DNA of 64,000 nucleotides from Elephas maximus indicus (GCF_024166365.1 NW_026060238.1:372001-436000); one strand, 5' to 3'. Shown: positions 13,356 to 26,400, counted from the first letter of the stretch. Notes: generated from the letters alone by a model not told the origin. A program made the numbers and translations.

Positions 13356-16044
13356 GTGTCAAACAGTTTATCCGTGTCCCCACGTCCATAAACGATTGGA
13401 CTGCTGGGGCCCAGGCTGCCAGGATTTCAGCCCTGCCTTCGGAGCCCGGCCACATATGCAGCCAAGCGCCGGAGGTGGAGATATGTAGACAGAAAAAATT
13501 CGGAAAATGGCAGTGTCTCCTCGAATTCCCTGACATCGGCTTTTTGAGCCACATGCTTTTTTTCCTGGTAGGATAAGGCAGTGAGGGAGAAAGGTAGGGT
13601 TATTTGTGCAGGAAAGGTGTGTGCTGAGAGGGTGACGATGTTGAGACCAGGTTGGGATCTTTAGTTCCAGGAAAGACCACTGGCAGGTGTGGGTCAATGT
13701 TCTCTGCCCATCCCACTTGGCAGGGGAGGTTTTCACCATACAAAGCAGCAGCGGAATTATTCGACGCCAAAGAGTTTGCCTCTGCCTACAAGCTCCACCT
13801 GGCCAGGGTCTGCACCTACTGTATTGCCCATGTCAATCAACAGAAGCTAAGATCTTCCAGAGAGACTACCTGCTTTTCTCTACCCACAGTTAAGTGATAG
13901 ATCCAGAAGCCTCACCCGTTTCATATCCAGGCTCTCTCTCAGGCCCCTCATACTTGACATGTGTCTCAGGGGTAGAAAGAAGAGATTTCTCTGAATGAAC
14001 ACATGCAGAGAGGGACCATAGATGCTGAGGAAGGCCACCTTGTCTACTGATATCCTAGCGTAAGTGGAAAAGAGGTACCTGCCTGCTGTCCCAGTGTGTC
14101 CAAGGTGTCCACATCAGGGGTTGCCTGCTGTGAAGTGATTCCCTGGGTGCCCTCGATTTTGTGGCCAAAGACAGAAGGGGCCGTTGTGTATCGATGAGTA
14201 AAATGGAGGGCTCTGCAGAACTGGGCGCTTAGGCTGGACCTCTCCTATTGGTTCAGTGCGTGTGACCTGTCCCCGTCAGAAGTTCTGCCCAGCCTTCCGG
14301 TGGCCGTCTCCATGGTGATTGGGAAAGAAGCCTTAGGCCCCGCACTCAGGCTTCGCCTGGCCTACCTGGCCCCTTTACCATCATCTAGACCGCTGTGTGG
14401 ATGAAAGTAAGGATGTCAGCCAGTGACCACGTGTCCTGATTTCCTTTGAAGGATTAGGCTTCTTGCCTGGAAAGAAGACAGCCAAGGTCAGCCTGAGCCT
14501 AGACACCTAGTGACCTGTAACACTGCAGCCAGTGATAGATGTTGATATCCACGCTCAGGTATCCGCAGGTGGTCGGAGGAGAAGTGCAACTAGAGGTGAC
14601 ACACTCACGAGGGCGCGGACCAAAGGTCACGGAAAATAGCTGAGGTCGTGGAGCTCTAGAGGAGCCAGTCTAGGGCGCAGGCCTCCCTCCTGTATGTGAC
14701 AAGGAGGTGATCCATATGCCGCCATCCACAGACTCTAGACTGCTAGGTACCTAGATTCCCGGATTTCAGCCTTGTCTTTGGAGAAGTGACACACATGCAG
14801 TGTGTTACCGGAGGCTGTGGACCAGCAGGAGGCAAAATCATGAAAACGGGGGCTTCAGTTCACTTTACCTGTGCTCTCCTTTGGCTGAGTGACATCCTGT
14901 GTGTCCTAGCAGGAGAAGGCATTCGTGGAGAGACGCGGATTCCATGTGTGCAGGCAAAGTGTGTGCTGAGATGATGTGTCGCTGGAGACCAGGGTGGAAT
15001 CTTCAGCCTCTGGCAGGTATGTGTCAATGTTTTCTGCTCATGGCACTCACCCGGGTATTTTCATACAAAGTTATCAGTTGAATTAGCAGTCTCCGGAGAG
15101 GCTGCCGCATGTCAGCAAGCTTCACCTGGCCAGAGTCCTCCCGTGATGTAGCTCCCCAATCAATCACTACTGTCTAGACCTTCCAGATAGACTACCAGAT
15201 CTTCTTTGCCCATGGGCAAGCAGTACAGCCAGAGGTCTTCCCCCTTTGCTCTTTCGTCTCTAGGCAAACTGTCAGGCACTCCAAGGTTTGAAGTGACAAG
15301 GGGGAGAAGGTAGAGATTTCAGAGAATGAACTCATACAGTTAGAGACAGAGAGAGGCAAGAGATGCTGAGGGTGGATGCCTTGCATACTGACATCCTCCG
15401 GAAAATGGGAAAGAGGTATCTGACCTGCTCTGCCAATGCCCTGAGGCAGTCCATGCCAGGGGCTCCCTTGTGCCTGCATAGCCTTTCCCAGGGTGTGCTC
15501 CATTTCTGTGGCCACTAGGTGTCATTGGTCACAAGGGAGGGCCCTGTGTCATCTGCCTGGCGGGCCAGATCTCTGCCATTGGCTCAGTCTTGTCACCAGG
15601 CCCATGACAAGCTCCGCCCACTCTTGCGGTGGGGGGACTGTCTCTATGGTGATGGCAAAGAAGCCTTAGCCCCGCCCACCTGGCCTTCACTTCACCTACC
15701 TGGCCTGCCGACCCTTACTCAGACCTCTGTGTTGATAAAAATTAATGTCCACAAGTGCCCAGGTGTCAGCATCTGGGTTAAAGAATTCGGGACCTTGCCT
15801 GGGGCAGAAGGCATCCGAGGTCAGCGGGTACTTGGAAGTCTAGTAAATTGTGACACTGCTGCCAGTGACAAATGGTGACTGCCACACTCACATATCCCCT
15901 GGTGGCACAATGATAGTAATGGGTGGAGAAACATCGCTCCGGAGCACACGTTCAATGGGGGCACCGGCCAAAGGCCAGGTCCAGTAGTGGACGTTGTGGA
16001 GGTGAACGGCGAGCCAGTGAAGGGCCCAAGGATTCCTCTTGTAT
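13356..16044. repeat. Macrosatellite unit 4 (A 13356-14695, B 14696-16044)
   Basis: Fourth complete dimer and the shortest, 2689 bp. It carries two small deletions relative to its neighbours: about 12 bp near 14572 (between 'gcaggtgg' and 'tcggaggag') and about 14 bp near 15003 (before 'cctctggcaggtatgtg'). The CTCF-like core CCACTAGGTGTC is at 15512-15523. Confidence 0.88.
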
Positions 16045-18748
16045 GTGGCAAACAGGTCATCCATGTCCCCTCATTCCAACCATTGGACTGCTGGGGCCCT
16101 GGCTACCAGGATTTCGGCCTTATGTTCGCACCCCGTCACATACACAGCCTTCCACCGGAGCCTGGTACATGTAGACAGCAGAAATTTGGAAAATAGCAGT
16201 GTCTCCATGATTTCCCTGGTTCGGCCTTTTTAAGCTGCATAGTTTTTTCCCAGTAGGATAAGGCACTGACGGAGAAAGGCAAGGTTATGTGTGCAGGAAA
16301 GGTGTGTGCTGAGAGGGTGTCGACGTTGAGACCAGTTTGGGATGTTTAGTCCCAGGAAAGGCCCCTTGGCAGTTGTGGGTCAATGTTCTGTCCCCTTCCC
16401 ACTTGGAGTGGGGGTGTTTCACCATACAAAGGACCAGGGGAATTATTCCTCACTGGAGAGTTTGCGTCTGCCCGTAAGCTCCACCTAGCCAAGGTCTGCC
16501 CCTACTGTATTGCCCAAGTCAATCGACAGAAGCTAAGACCTTCCAGAGAGACTACCTGCTATTCTCTGCCCACAGGGAAGCAGTACAGCCAGAAGCCTCG
16601 CCCGTTTCATCTCCAGGCTCTCTCTCAGGCCCCTCATACTTGTGATGCGACTGAGGGGTAGAACGAATAGATTTCTCTGAATGAACATGTACAGAGAGGG
16701 GCCAGAAATGCTGAGGAAGGGCGCTTTGCCTTCTAAAATCCTAGCATAAATGGAAAAGAGGTACTTGCCTGCTGTCCCAGTGTGTGGAATGTGTCCATAT
16801 CAGGGGTTGCCTACTGTGAAGTTATTCCTTGGGTGCCCTCGATCTTTTGGCCAAAGAAAGAAGGGGCCGTTGTCTATCGATGGGCAAATGGAGGGCTCTG
16901 CAGAGCTGGCCACTCAGGCTGGACCTCTCTCCTGTTGGCTCAGTGTTTGTGACCCTTCTCGGTCAGAAGTTCCGCCCAGCCTTCCGGTGGCTGTCTCCGT
17001 GGCGATTGAGAAAGAAGCCTTAGGTCCCGCACTCAGACTTCACCTGTCCTACCTGGCCTTTTTACCGCCATCTTGACCGCTGTGTGGATGAAAGTAAGGA
17101 TGTCGTCCAGTGACCACGTGTGCTCATTTCCTTTGAAGGATTAGGCTCCTTGCCTGGGCAGAAGACAGCCAAGATCAACATGATCTTAGAGACCTAGTGA
17201 CCTGTGACACTGCAGCCATTGATAGATGTTGATTTCCACGCTCAGGTATCTGCAGGTGGAGGATTCAGAGTGGTCGGAAAAGAAGTGTAACTAGAGATCA
17301 TACACTCACCAGTGCACGGGCGAAATTTCAGGGAAAATAGCTGAGGTCGTGGAACTCTAGCGGAGCCAGTCTAGGGCCCAGGCCTCCCTCCTGTATGTGG
17401 CAAAGAGGTGATCCATATGCCACCATTCGCAGACTCTGGACTGCTGGGGCCCTGGATGCCTGGATTTCGGCCTTGTCTTTGGAGAAGTGACGCACATGCA
17501 GTATGCCACCGGAGGCTGTGGACCAGCAGGAGGCAAAATCTTGAAAATGGGGGCTTCAGTTGACTTTGCCTGTGCTCTTCTTTGGCTGAGTGACATCCCG
17601 TGTTTCCTAGCAGAAGGCATTCGTGGAGAGAGGCAGATTCCATGTGTGCAGGCAAACTGTGTGCTGAGATGATGAGTCAGTGGAGACCAGGGTGGACTCT
17701 TGCGACCCAGGATAGGCCTCTGGCAGGTATGTGTTAATCTTTTCTGCCCATGGCACTCACCCGGGTATTTGCATACAAAGTTATCAGCGGAATTAGTAGT
17801 CTTCGGAGAGGCTGCCACAGAGCAAGCTTCACCTGACCATGGTCCGCCCGTGATGTAGCTCCCCAATCAACCACTAATCTCTAGACCTTCTATATAGACT
17901 ACCAGATCTTCTCTGCCCATGGGCAAGGAGTCCAGCCAGAGGCCTTCGCCCTTTGCTCTTTCATCTCTAGGCACTCTGTCAGGCACTCCAAGGTTTGAAG
18001 TGACAAGGGGGAGAAGGAAGAGATTTCAGAGAATGAACACATACAGAGAGAGACAGAAAGAGGCAAGATGCTGAGTGGGAATGCCTTGCATAGTGATATC
18101 CTCAGGAAAGTGGGAAAGAGGAACCGGGCCTGCTCTGCCAATGCCCTGAACCAGTCTGCACCAGGGGCTCCCTTGTGTCTGCGTAGCCGTTCCCAGGGTG
18201 TGCTCAAATCCTGTGGCCACTAGGTGTCATTGGTCACAATGGAGGGCCTTGTGTCATCTGCTTGGGGGGCCAGATCTCTGCCATTGGCTCAGTCTTGTCA
18301 CCAGGCCCATCATAAACCCCGCCCACTCTTCCGGTTGGGGGACTGTCTCCATGGTGATGGCAAAGAAGCCCTAGCCTCGCCCACAAGGTCTTCAGCTCAC
18401 CTACCTGGCCTGCTGACCCTCACTCAGACCTCTGTGTTGATCAAAATGAATGTCCACCAGTGCCCAGCTGTCATCATCTGGGATAAAGTATTTGGGACTT
18501 TGCCTGGGGCAGAAGGCAGCCTAGGTCAGCAGGTATCTGGAAGTGTAGTTACTTGGGACACTGCTGCCAGTGACAAATGGTGACTCCCACACTTACATAT
18601 CCCCTGGTGGCAGAATGATAGTGATGGGTGAAGAAACATCGCTCCGGAACACACGTTCTTTGGGTCATCGGCCAAAGGCCAGGGCCAGTATTCGAGGTCG
18701 TGGAGCTGAATGGCGAGCCAGTGATGGGCCCAAGGGTTCCTCCTGTAT
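16045..18748. repeat. Macrosatellite unit 5 (A 16045-17396, B 17397-18748)
   Basis: Fifth complete dimer. It has a small deletion near 16070 ('gtcccctcattccaacc', where other copies have 'gtccccacgtccataaacc'). The X-box-like palindrome in the A monomer is GTCTCCGTGGCGAT, and the CTCF-like core is at 18217-18228. Confidence 0.88.
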
Positions 18749-20226
18749 GTGTCAAACAGGTCATCCGTGTCCCCAAGTCCATAAAATATTGTACTGCTGG
18801 GGACCAGGCTACCAGGATTTCAGCCTTGCCTTCACAGCGGGGCCACATACACAGCCTTCCACCAGAGGCGGGGATATGTAGACAGCAGAAGTTTTGAAAA
18901 TGGCAGTGACTCCTTGATTTCCCTGGCCTCAGCCTTTTTGAGCGGCATGCTTTTTTTCCTAGTAAGATAAGGCATTGACGGAGAAAGGAACAACTATGTG
19001 TGCAGGAAAGGTGTGTGCTGAAAGGGTGACGACGTTGAGGCCAGGATCGGATCTTTAGTCCCAGGAAAGGCCCCTGGCAGGTGTGGGTCAATATTCTCTG
19101 CCCATCCCACTTGGGGGGGGGAGGATTTCACCATACAAAGGAGCAGCTGAATTATTCCTCCCCGGAGAGTTTGCGTTTGCCCACAAGCTCCACTTGGCCA
19201 GGGTCCGCCCCTACTATATTGCCCCATTCAATCCACAAAAGCTAAGACCTTCCAGAGAGACTACCTGCTATTCTCTGCCCATGTGGAAGCAGTCCAGCCA
19301 GAAGCCTCCCCCGTTTCATCTCCAGGCTCTGTCTCAGACCCCTCATACTTGTGATGTGTCTCAGGGGTAGAATGAAGAGATTTCTCTGAATGAACACATA
19401 TAGAGAGGGGCCATCGATGCTGAGGGAGAGCGTCTTGCCTTCTGATATCCTAGCGGAAGTGGAAAAGAGGTACCTGCCTGCTGGCCCAGTATGTCGAACG
19501 TGTCCACATCAGGGGTTGCCTACTGTGAAGATATTCCCTGGGTGCCCTCGATCTTTTGACCAAATACAGAAGGGGCCGTTGTGTATCGATGGGCAAAATG
19601 GAGGGCTCTGCAGAACTGGGCCCTTAGGCTGGACCTCTGTCTTATTGGCTCAGTGTTTGTGACCTGTCCCCATCAAAAGTTCCGCCCAGTCTTCTGGTGG
19701 CTGTCTCCATGGTGATTGGGAAAGAAGCCTTAGGCCCCGCATTCAGCCTTCACCTGGCCTGCCTGTCCTCTTTACCATCTTCTAGACCACTGTGTGAATG
19801 AAATTAAGGAAGTTGGCCAGTGTCCACGTGTTCCCATTTCCTTTGAAGGATTAGGGTCCTTGCCTGGGCAGAAGACAGCTAAGGTCAGCCTGAGCCTAGA
19901 CACATAGTGACCTGTAACACTGCAGCCAGTGATAGATGTTGTTTTTTACACTCAGGTATCCGCAGGTGGCAGATTCAGGTTCGTCGGAGTAGAAGTGTAA
20001 CTAAAGATCACACACTCACGGGGGCACGGGCCAAAGGTCAGGGAAAATAGCTGAGGTGGAGGAGTTCTAGCGGAGCCAGTCTAGGGCCCAGGCCTCCCTC
20101 CTGTATGTGGCAAAGAGGTGTTCCATATGCCGCCATCCACAGACTCTGGACTGCTGGGGTCCTGGATGCCTGGATTTCGGCCTTGTCTTAGGAGAAGTGA
20201 CGCACATGCAGTGTGCCAACGGAGGT
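18749..20226. repeat. Macrosatellite unit 6, partial (A complete, B truncated after about 120 bp)
   Basis: The A monomer is full length (18749-20106). The B monomer begins at 20107 and stops after 'gtgccaacggagg' near 20226, where the 32-bp minisatellite begins. The missing part of B includes the position of the CTCF-like core. The array ends within a B monomer although it starts exactly at an A landmark. Confidence 0.85.
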
Positions 20227-23200
20227 TGCCTATTCTTGCCTGCAGGGATCTCTGTTCGGGCCTATTCTTGCTTGCGGGACTCTCCGTTCGGGCCTATTCT
20301 TGAATGCGGGACTCTCCGTTCAGGACTATTCTTACCTGCGGAACTCTCCATTCGGACCTAATCTTGCCTGCCGGAGTCTCCTTTCGGGTCTCCTCTTGCA
20401 TGCGGGGCTCCTCTATTAGACCCCTTTGTGCTTATGGAGCTCCGTTATTTGGTCCTGTTCGAGCCTGCGGAGCTCTGCTATTTGGGCCTGTTCATGCGTG
20501 CAGGGCCCCACTACTTGGACCAGAGCGTACGTGCGGGACTGCTGTACACCGGCCTGTTTGTGCGTGCACGGCTCTGCTTCTTGGGTCTATTCTTTAGTGC
20601 GGAGCTCCTCTATTTGGGCCTGTTCTTGCCTGCAGGACTCTGTTCAGGCTTATTCTTGCCTGTGGGGCTCCTGTATTCGGGCCTATTGTGACCTATGGGA
20701 TTCTCCGTTCTTTCCTGTTCTGGCCTGCGGGACTATCCGTTCGGGCCTATTCTCGCCTGTGAGAGTCTCCATTCGGGCCATTCTGAACTGCGGGACTCTC
20801 CGTTCGGGCCTATTCTTGATAGTGGGACTCTACTCGGGCCTATTCCTTCTTGCGGGACTCTGTTCGGACTTACGCTTGCCAGCAGGAGTCTGCATTCGGG
20901 CCTATTCTGGCCTGTGGGACTCGCTGTTCGGGTCTTTCTGGCCATCAGGACTGTCTGATCAGGTCTATTCTTGCCTGAAGGATTCTCCATTTGGGCCTAT
21001 TCTTTCCTGCGGGACTCTGTTCGAGCCTATTGTTCCCTGCTGGACTCTCCGTTCGGGCCTATTCTTGCCTGCAGAACTCTGTTCAGGCCTCTTCTGGCCT
21101 GCGGGACTCTGTTCGGACCTATCCTTCCTGCGGTAATCCTCGTTCAGGCATATGCTGGCCTGAAGGATTCTCACTTTGGACATATTCTCGCCTGCAGAAC
21201 TTCCTTCACGCCTATTCTGGTCTGCGGAACTCTCCGTTTGGCCATATTCTTGCCTGCGGATCTCTCCGTTTGGGACTACTCTTATCTGCGGAAGTCTCCA
21301 TTCAGCCCTAATCTTGCCTGCGGGAGTCTCCTTTCGGGTCTGCTATTGCATGCGGGGCTCCTCTATTCGGGCATTTTGTGCTTACGAAGCTCCGTTATTC
21401 GGTCCTGTTCTAGCCTGTGGAGCTCTGCTATTCGTGCCTGATCGTGCGTGCGGGGCTCCGCTACTCGGGCCTGTTTGTGCATGTGGGGTTCCCCTACGTG
21501 GGCCTGTTCCTGTGTGCCTGGCTCCTCTATTCAGGCCTGTTCTTGCCTGTGGGACTGTATTTGGGCCTATTCTTGCCTGGGGACTCTGTTTGGACCTCTT
21601 CTTGCCTGCATGGTTCCTCTTCTCGGGCTTATTTTTTCCAGCGGGACTCTATTCGGGCCTATTCTTGCCTGCAGGAATTTTCATTTGGGCCTATTCTTGC
21701 CTGCGGGACTCTTTTTGGGCCTATTCTTGCCTTCAGGGATCTCCATTTGGGCCTATTCTTGCCTGCAGGACTCACTGTTCGGGCCTATTCTTGCCTGCAG
21801 GACTCTCCGTTCGGGCCTATTCTAGACTACGGGACTCTGTTCAGGTCTCTTCTTTTCTGCGGGATTCTGTATGGGCCTATTGTTGCCTAGAGGTTTCTCC
21901 TTTCGTGCCTATTTTTGCATTCGCGACTCTGTTTGGACCTATAATTACATGCGGGACTCTCCATTCAGGCCTATTCTTGCCTGCGGGACTCTTCGGTCAG
22001 GCCTACTCTCGCCTGTGAGACTCTGTTCCGGCCTCTTCTTGCCTGCACGGCTCCTCTACTCTGGCCTATTCTTGTCTGCCGGACTCTCTGTTCGAGCCTA
22101 TTCTTGCCTGCGGGATTCTCTGTTTGGGTCTATTCTCGCCTGTGGGACTTCCCTTCGGGCCTATTCTCGCCTGCGGGACTCACCGTTCTGGACTATTCTT
22201 GCCTGAGGCACTCTCCGTTCGGACCTAATCTTGCCTGCGGGAGTCTCCTTTCGGGTATCCTCTTGCATGCGGGGTCCTGTATTTGAGCCTTTGTGCTTTC
22301 GGAGCTCCGTTATTCGGTCCTGTTCTAGCCTGCGGAGCTCCGCTATTCAGGCCCGTTGATGCGTGCGCGGCCCCGCTACTCGGGCCTGTTCGTTCGTGCG
22401 GGGCTCCGCTATTCGGGCCTGTTTGTGCATGTGGAGCTCCTCTATTCAGGCCTATTCTTACCTGCAGGACTCTATTCGGGCCTATTCTTGCCTGCGGGAT
22501 TCTGTTCGGGCCCCTCTTGTCTGTGGGGCTCCTCCATCCGAGGTATTGTTGCATGCGGGATTCTGTTTGGGCCTATTCTTGCCTGCGAGGTTCCTCTATT
22601 TGGGCCTATTGTGGCCTGAGGGACTCTCAGTTCGTTCCTATTCTGGCCAGCGGGACTCTCTGTTCGGGCCTATCCTCGCCTGCAAGACTCTCCATTTGGG
22701 CCTTTCTGGCCTGCGAGACACTCTGTTTGGTCCTATTCTTGCCTATGGGGCTCCTCTATTTGGGTCTTTTCTTGCCCGTGGGACTCTGTTCAAGTCTATT
22801 CTTGTCGGCGGGACTCTCCGTTGGAGCCTATTCTTGCCTGCGGGCCTCTGTTCGGGTCTCTTCTTGCCTGCACGGGTCCTCTACTTGGGCCTATTCTTTC
22901 TTGCGGGACTCTGTTTGGGCCTATTCTTGCTCCGGGAATCTCCGTTCAGGCCTATCTTGGCCTGCCGGACTCTCCGTTTGGGACTATCCTCACCTGTGGG
23001 ACTCTCCGTTTGGGTCTTTCTGGCCTGCGGGACTCTGCTCAGGTCTATTCTTGCCTCCAGAACTCTCTGTTCATTTCTATTCTGGCCTGCAGGACTCTCC
23101 GTTCGGTCCTATTCTCGCCTGTGGGACTCTATTCGGATTTTCTTACCTGCGGGACACTCCGGGCCTCTTCTTGCCAGTAGGACTCTATTTGAGCCTATTT

Positions 23201-23409
23201 TTGCCTGCAGGAATCTCCATTCGAGCCTATTCTTGCAAGCGGAACTCTCCTTATGGGCCTATTCTTGCCTGTGAGACTCTTTTTGGGCATCTTCTTGCCT
23301 GCACGGCTCCTCTACACAGGCATACTCTTGCCTGCGGGACTCTGTACGTGCCTTTTCTTGCCTGCAGGAATCTCCATTCGGGCTTATTCTTGCCTGCGGG
23401 ACTCTGTGT
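20227..23409. repeat. CpG-rich 32-bp minisatellite with about 0.93 kb higher-order repeat
   Basis: About 100 tandem copies of a 32-bp unit: GCCTATTCTTGC followed by CTGCGGGACTCTCCGTTCGG, with a common shorter variant lacking 'CTCC'. A higher-order pattern is visible. A cluster of variant units (TTGCATGCGGGGCTCCTC, then GAGCTCCGTTATTCGGTCC) recurs with its 'tgcatgcgggg' at 20397, 21347 and 22264, so the super-unit is about 0.92-0.95 kb. The plus-strand unit has no TAA, TAG or TGA, so very long frames (up to 394 codons) are open in all three forward phases. These are composition artefacts with no recognisable domain. Confidence 0.93.
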
Positions 23410-26400
23410 AGACTGCAGAATATTGAATACAGAATTTAGAACATACAATATAGAATATAGCAGATAGAAGAATATAGATTATAATAGAAGAATATAGAAT
23501 GTAGAATAAGAATGTAGATGAGTATAGAATACAGAACACATAAGAATATAGAATATAGAATATGGAATCTAGAATGTAGACTATGGAAGAATATAGGATA
23601 TAAAAAATATAGAACATAGAATATAGAATATAAAATATAGAATAGATATAAATATACAATATAGACTAGAGTATGTACAAAGTAGAATACAGAATATAAA
23701 ATATAGACTAAAGAACATAGAAGAATATAGATTATAGAACATAGAAGATTCTGGAAAATAGAATGTAGAATTAAATATAGGATATAGAAGATGGAATATA
23801 AGAGAATATAGAATGTAGAATATAGGTTCCAGAATATGCAGAATGGAATATAGAATACAGAAAATTATAAAAATATAGAATATAGAACACAACATTGAAT
23901 ATAGAATACAGACAATGGAATAGAGAAAAATATAGAATTTAGAACATAGAATACAGAATATAGAATATAAAATATAGAATAAAAAAATACAGAATATACA
24001 GAATATACATTATAGAGTATAGATTATGGAATATAGAATGTCAAATACAGAATGTACAATATAGAAGAATATATGATATAGACTATGGAGGAATATAGAG
24101 CATCGAATGTAGAATATAGAATACTGAAAATTGTATAGAAAAATATAGAATATAGAAAAAGAACATTGAATATAGAACACAGAGTATGGAATATGGAATA
24201 TAGGAAATATAGAGTATACAAAAATATAGAATATAGAACATAGAATGTAGAATAACAAGTATAGAATATAAAATAAAGTATAAAGAACACAGAATATAGA
24301 TTATAAAATATACAAGATAATGGAATATAGAATGTAAAATACAGAATATTCAATATACAAGAATATAGAGTACAGAATATAGAATATAGAAAATAGAAGG
24401 AAAAATGTTGAATATGGAATATAGAATAGAGAAAAATACACTATATAGAAAAATATAGAATATAGAGCAATATGGAAGAATATAGAATTCAGAATTTAGA
24501 ATACAGAACATAGAATATAGAAGAATTTAAAATATGGAATGTAGAATATAGAATATGGAATATGAAATGTACAATATAGAATATAGAAGAATATTGTATG
24601 CAGAAAAATATAGAACATCAAATATAGAATACAGAGTATGGAATATAGAATATTCAAAAAAGAATTTTATAGAACATAGAAGAACATAGATTATAGAATA
24701 TAGAGAATTTAAAATATAGAATATAGAATATGGAAATTAACACTGAAGTTAGAATACAGAATATAAAAGAACTTTGAAAATAGAAGAATATAGTGTATAG
24801 AGGATTTGGAATATAGAAGATAGAATATACATTATAGATGAGTATAGCATAAAGAATATAGAATATAGAAGAAAATAGAATATAAATTTAGAATATAGAA
24901 TACAGAAGAATATAAAAAGTGCGAGGTAGAATACAGAATATAGAATTCAAAATATAGAATGAAGAATTTAGGAGAATATAGATTATAGAATATAGATTAT
25001 AAATAATACAATATAGAAGATTATGGAATATAGAATGTAAAATATAGAATATAGGTGAATTTGGAATATGGAAGAATATAGAATATTGAATATAGTAAAG
25101 AATATGAAATATAGAATTCACAAAAATATAGTATATGTAAAAATATAGAAAATAGAAGATTGAATATAGAACATAGAATATTGAAAAATATAGAATATAC
25201 AATTTAGAGGAATATTGAATGTAGAATATAGAAGATTTTCAAAAATAGAATGTAGACTATAAAATATGGAATATAGAATACAGAAGAGTAGTATAGAGAA
25301 AAATACAGAACATAGAATATCGAATTTAGAATAAAGTATGGAATATAGGATATAGGGAAATAAAGAATAGAGAAGAACATAGAATTTAGAATGTGGAATA
25401 TAGAATACGGAATACAGAATATAGAAGGATATAGCATATAGAAGAATATTGAACATAGAACACAGAAGATAGAATACAGAATAAAAAAGTATAGTAAATA
25501 GTAGAATATACAAGAATATGGAATATAGAAGAATATGAACAAGAATATAGATTAGAGAATATACATTACAGAATAAAGAATATAGAAGAATATCGAATAT
25601 AAATTTAGAATATAGAAGAATATAGAATACAGAAGGCTTTAGAAAATACAAGAAAAAGAATATAGTAGAAGGTAGTATACAGAATATTGAAGAATACAAA
25701 ATATGGAAAGATAGAGAATATAGAAGAATTAGAATATAGAATATAGAAGAAAACAGAATATACATTATAGAGGAATATACACGATAGAAGACTATACAAT
25801 ACAGAATATAGATTATAGAAGAACATAGAATACAGAATTTAGAATATAGAAAGTAGAATGTAGAATACAGAATTTAAAATATAGTATAAAGACTATAGAA
25901 TATAGAATATAGATTATAGAATGTAGAAAATTATGGAATGTAGAATGCAGTATATAGAAGAATATAGAATACAAAATATAGAAGAATACAGAATACAGAA
26001 TGTAGACTATAGCATGTAGAATATAGAATATGGAACACAGAATATACCATAGAGGAAAATATAGTATATAGAAAAATAAAGAATATGGAACATAGAACTT
26101 TGAATACACAATATAGAATACAGAGTATGGAATATAGAACCTAGACTATGGAAAAATATGGAAATAGAATATAAAAGAACATAGAAGAATATAGAATTTA
26201 GAGTGTAGAATATAGAATATACAATACAGAATATAGACTATAGAAGAATTTAAAACGTAGACTATAGAATATAGAGGAATATAGTATATTGAAGAACATA
26301 GAACATAGAAGATACAATACAGAATATAAGAGGTAAAAGAATATAGAAGAATATAGAGTATAGAAATATATGGAATATGGAAAATAGGAGAATGTAGAAT

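Larger units (their letters stand above)
5221..20226. repeat. Macrosatellite array, 2.70 kb dimeric unit, about 5.5 copies
   Basis: A unique-looking, moderately GC-rich sequence recurs in direct orientation. The A-monomer landmark 'gtggcaaacaggtcatc' (or a close variant) begins at 5221, 7924, 10644, 13356, 16045 and 18749 (spacings 2703, 2720, 2712, 2689, 2704). A related landmark, 'gtggcaaagaggtgatcc', begins the B monomer at 6563, 9282, 11994, 14696, 17397 and 20107. The two half-units are clearly homologous: both run gtggcaaa, then GGACTGCTGGGGCC, GGATTTCGGCC and AAAATGG. The 2.7 kb unit is thus a dimer of diverged monomers of about 1.35 kb. Open frames are short (up to about 180 codons), lie in different frames from copy to copy, and most begin without ATG. 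I recognise no protein family. I cannot match the unit to a named satellite. Confidence 0.93.

Noticed and set aside
5221-20226. A possible gene family in the macrosatellite units
   Set aside because: The open frames are short, are not conserved in position or frame between copies, and small non-triplet indels separate the copies. No splice-site pattern or protein family is recognisable.
20200-23467. Very long plus-strand frames (236, 280, 303 and 394 codons) in the minisatellite
   Set aside because: All three forward frames are open because the 32-bp unit contains no TAA, TAG or TGA. There is no conserved start, no domain, and the frame changes with unit-length variants.
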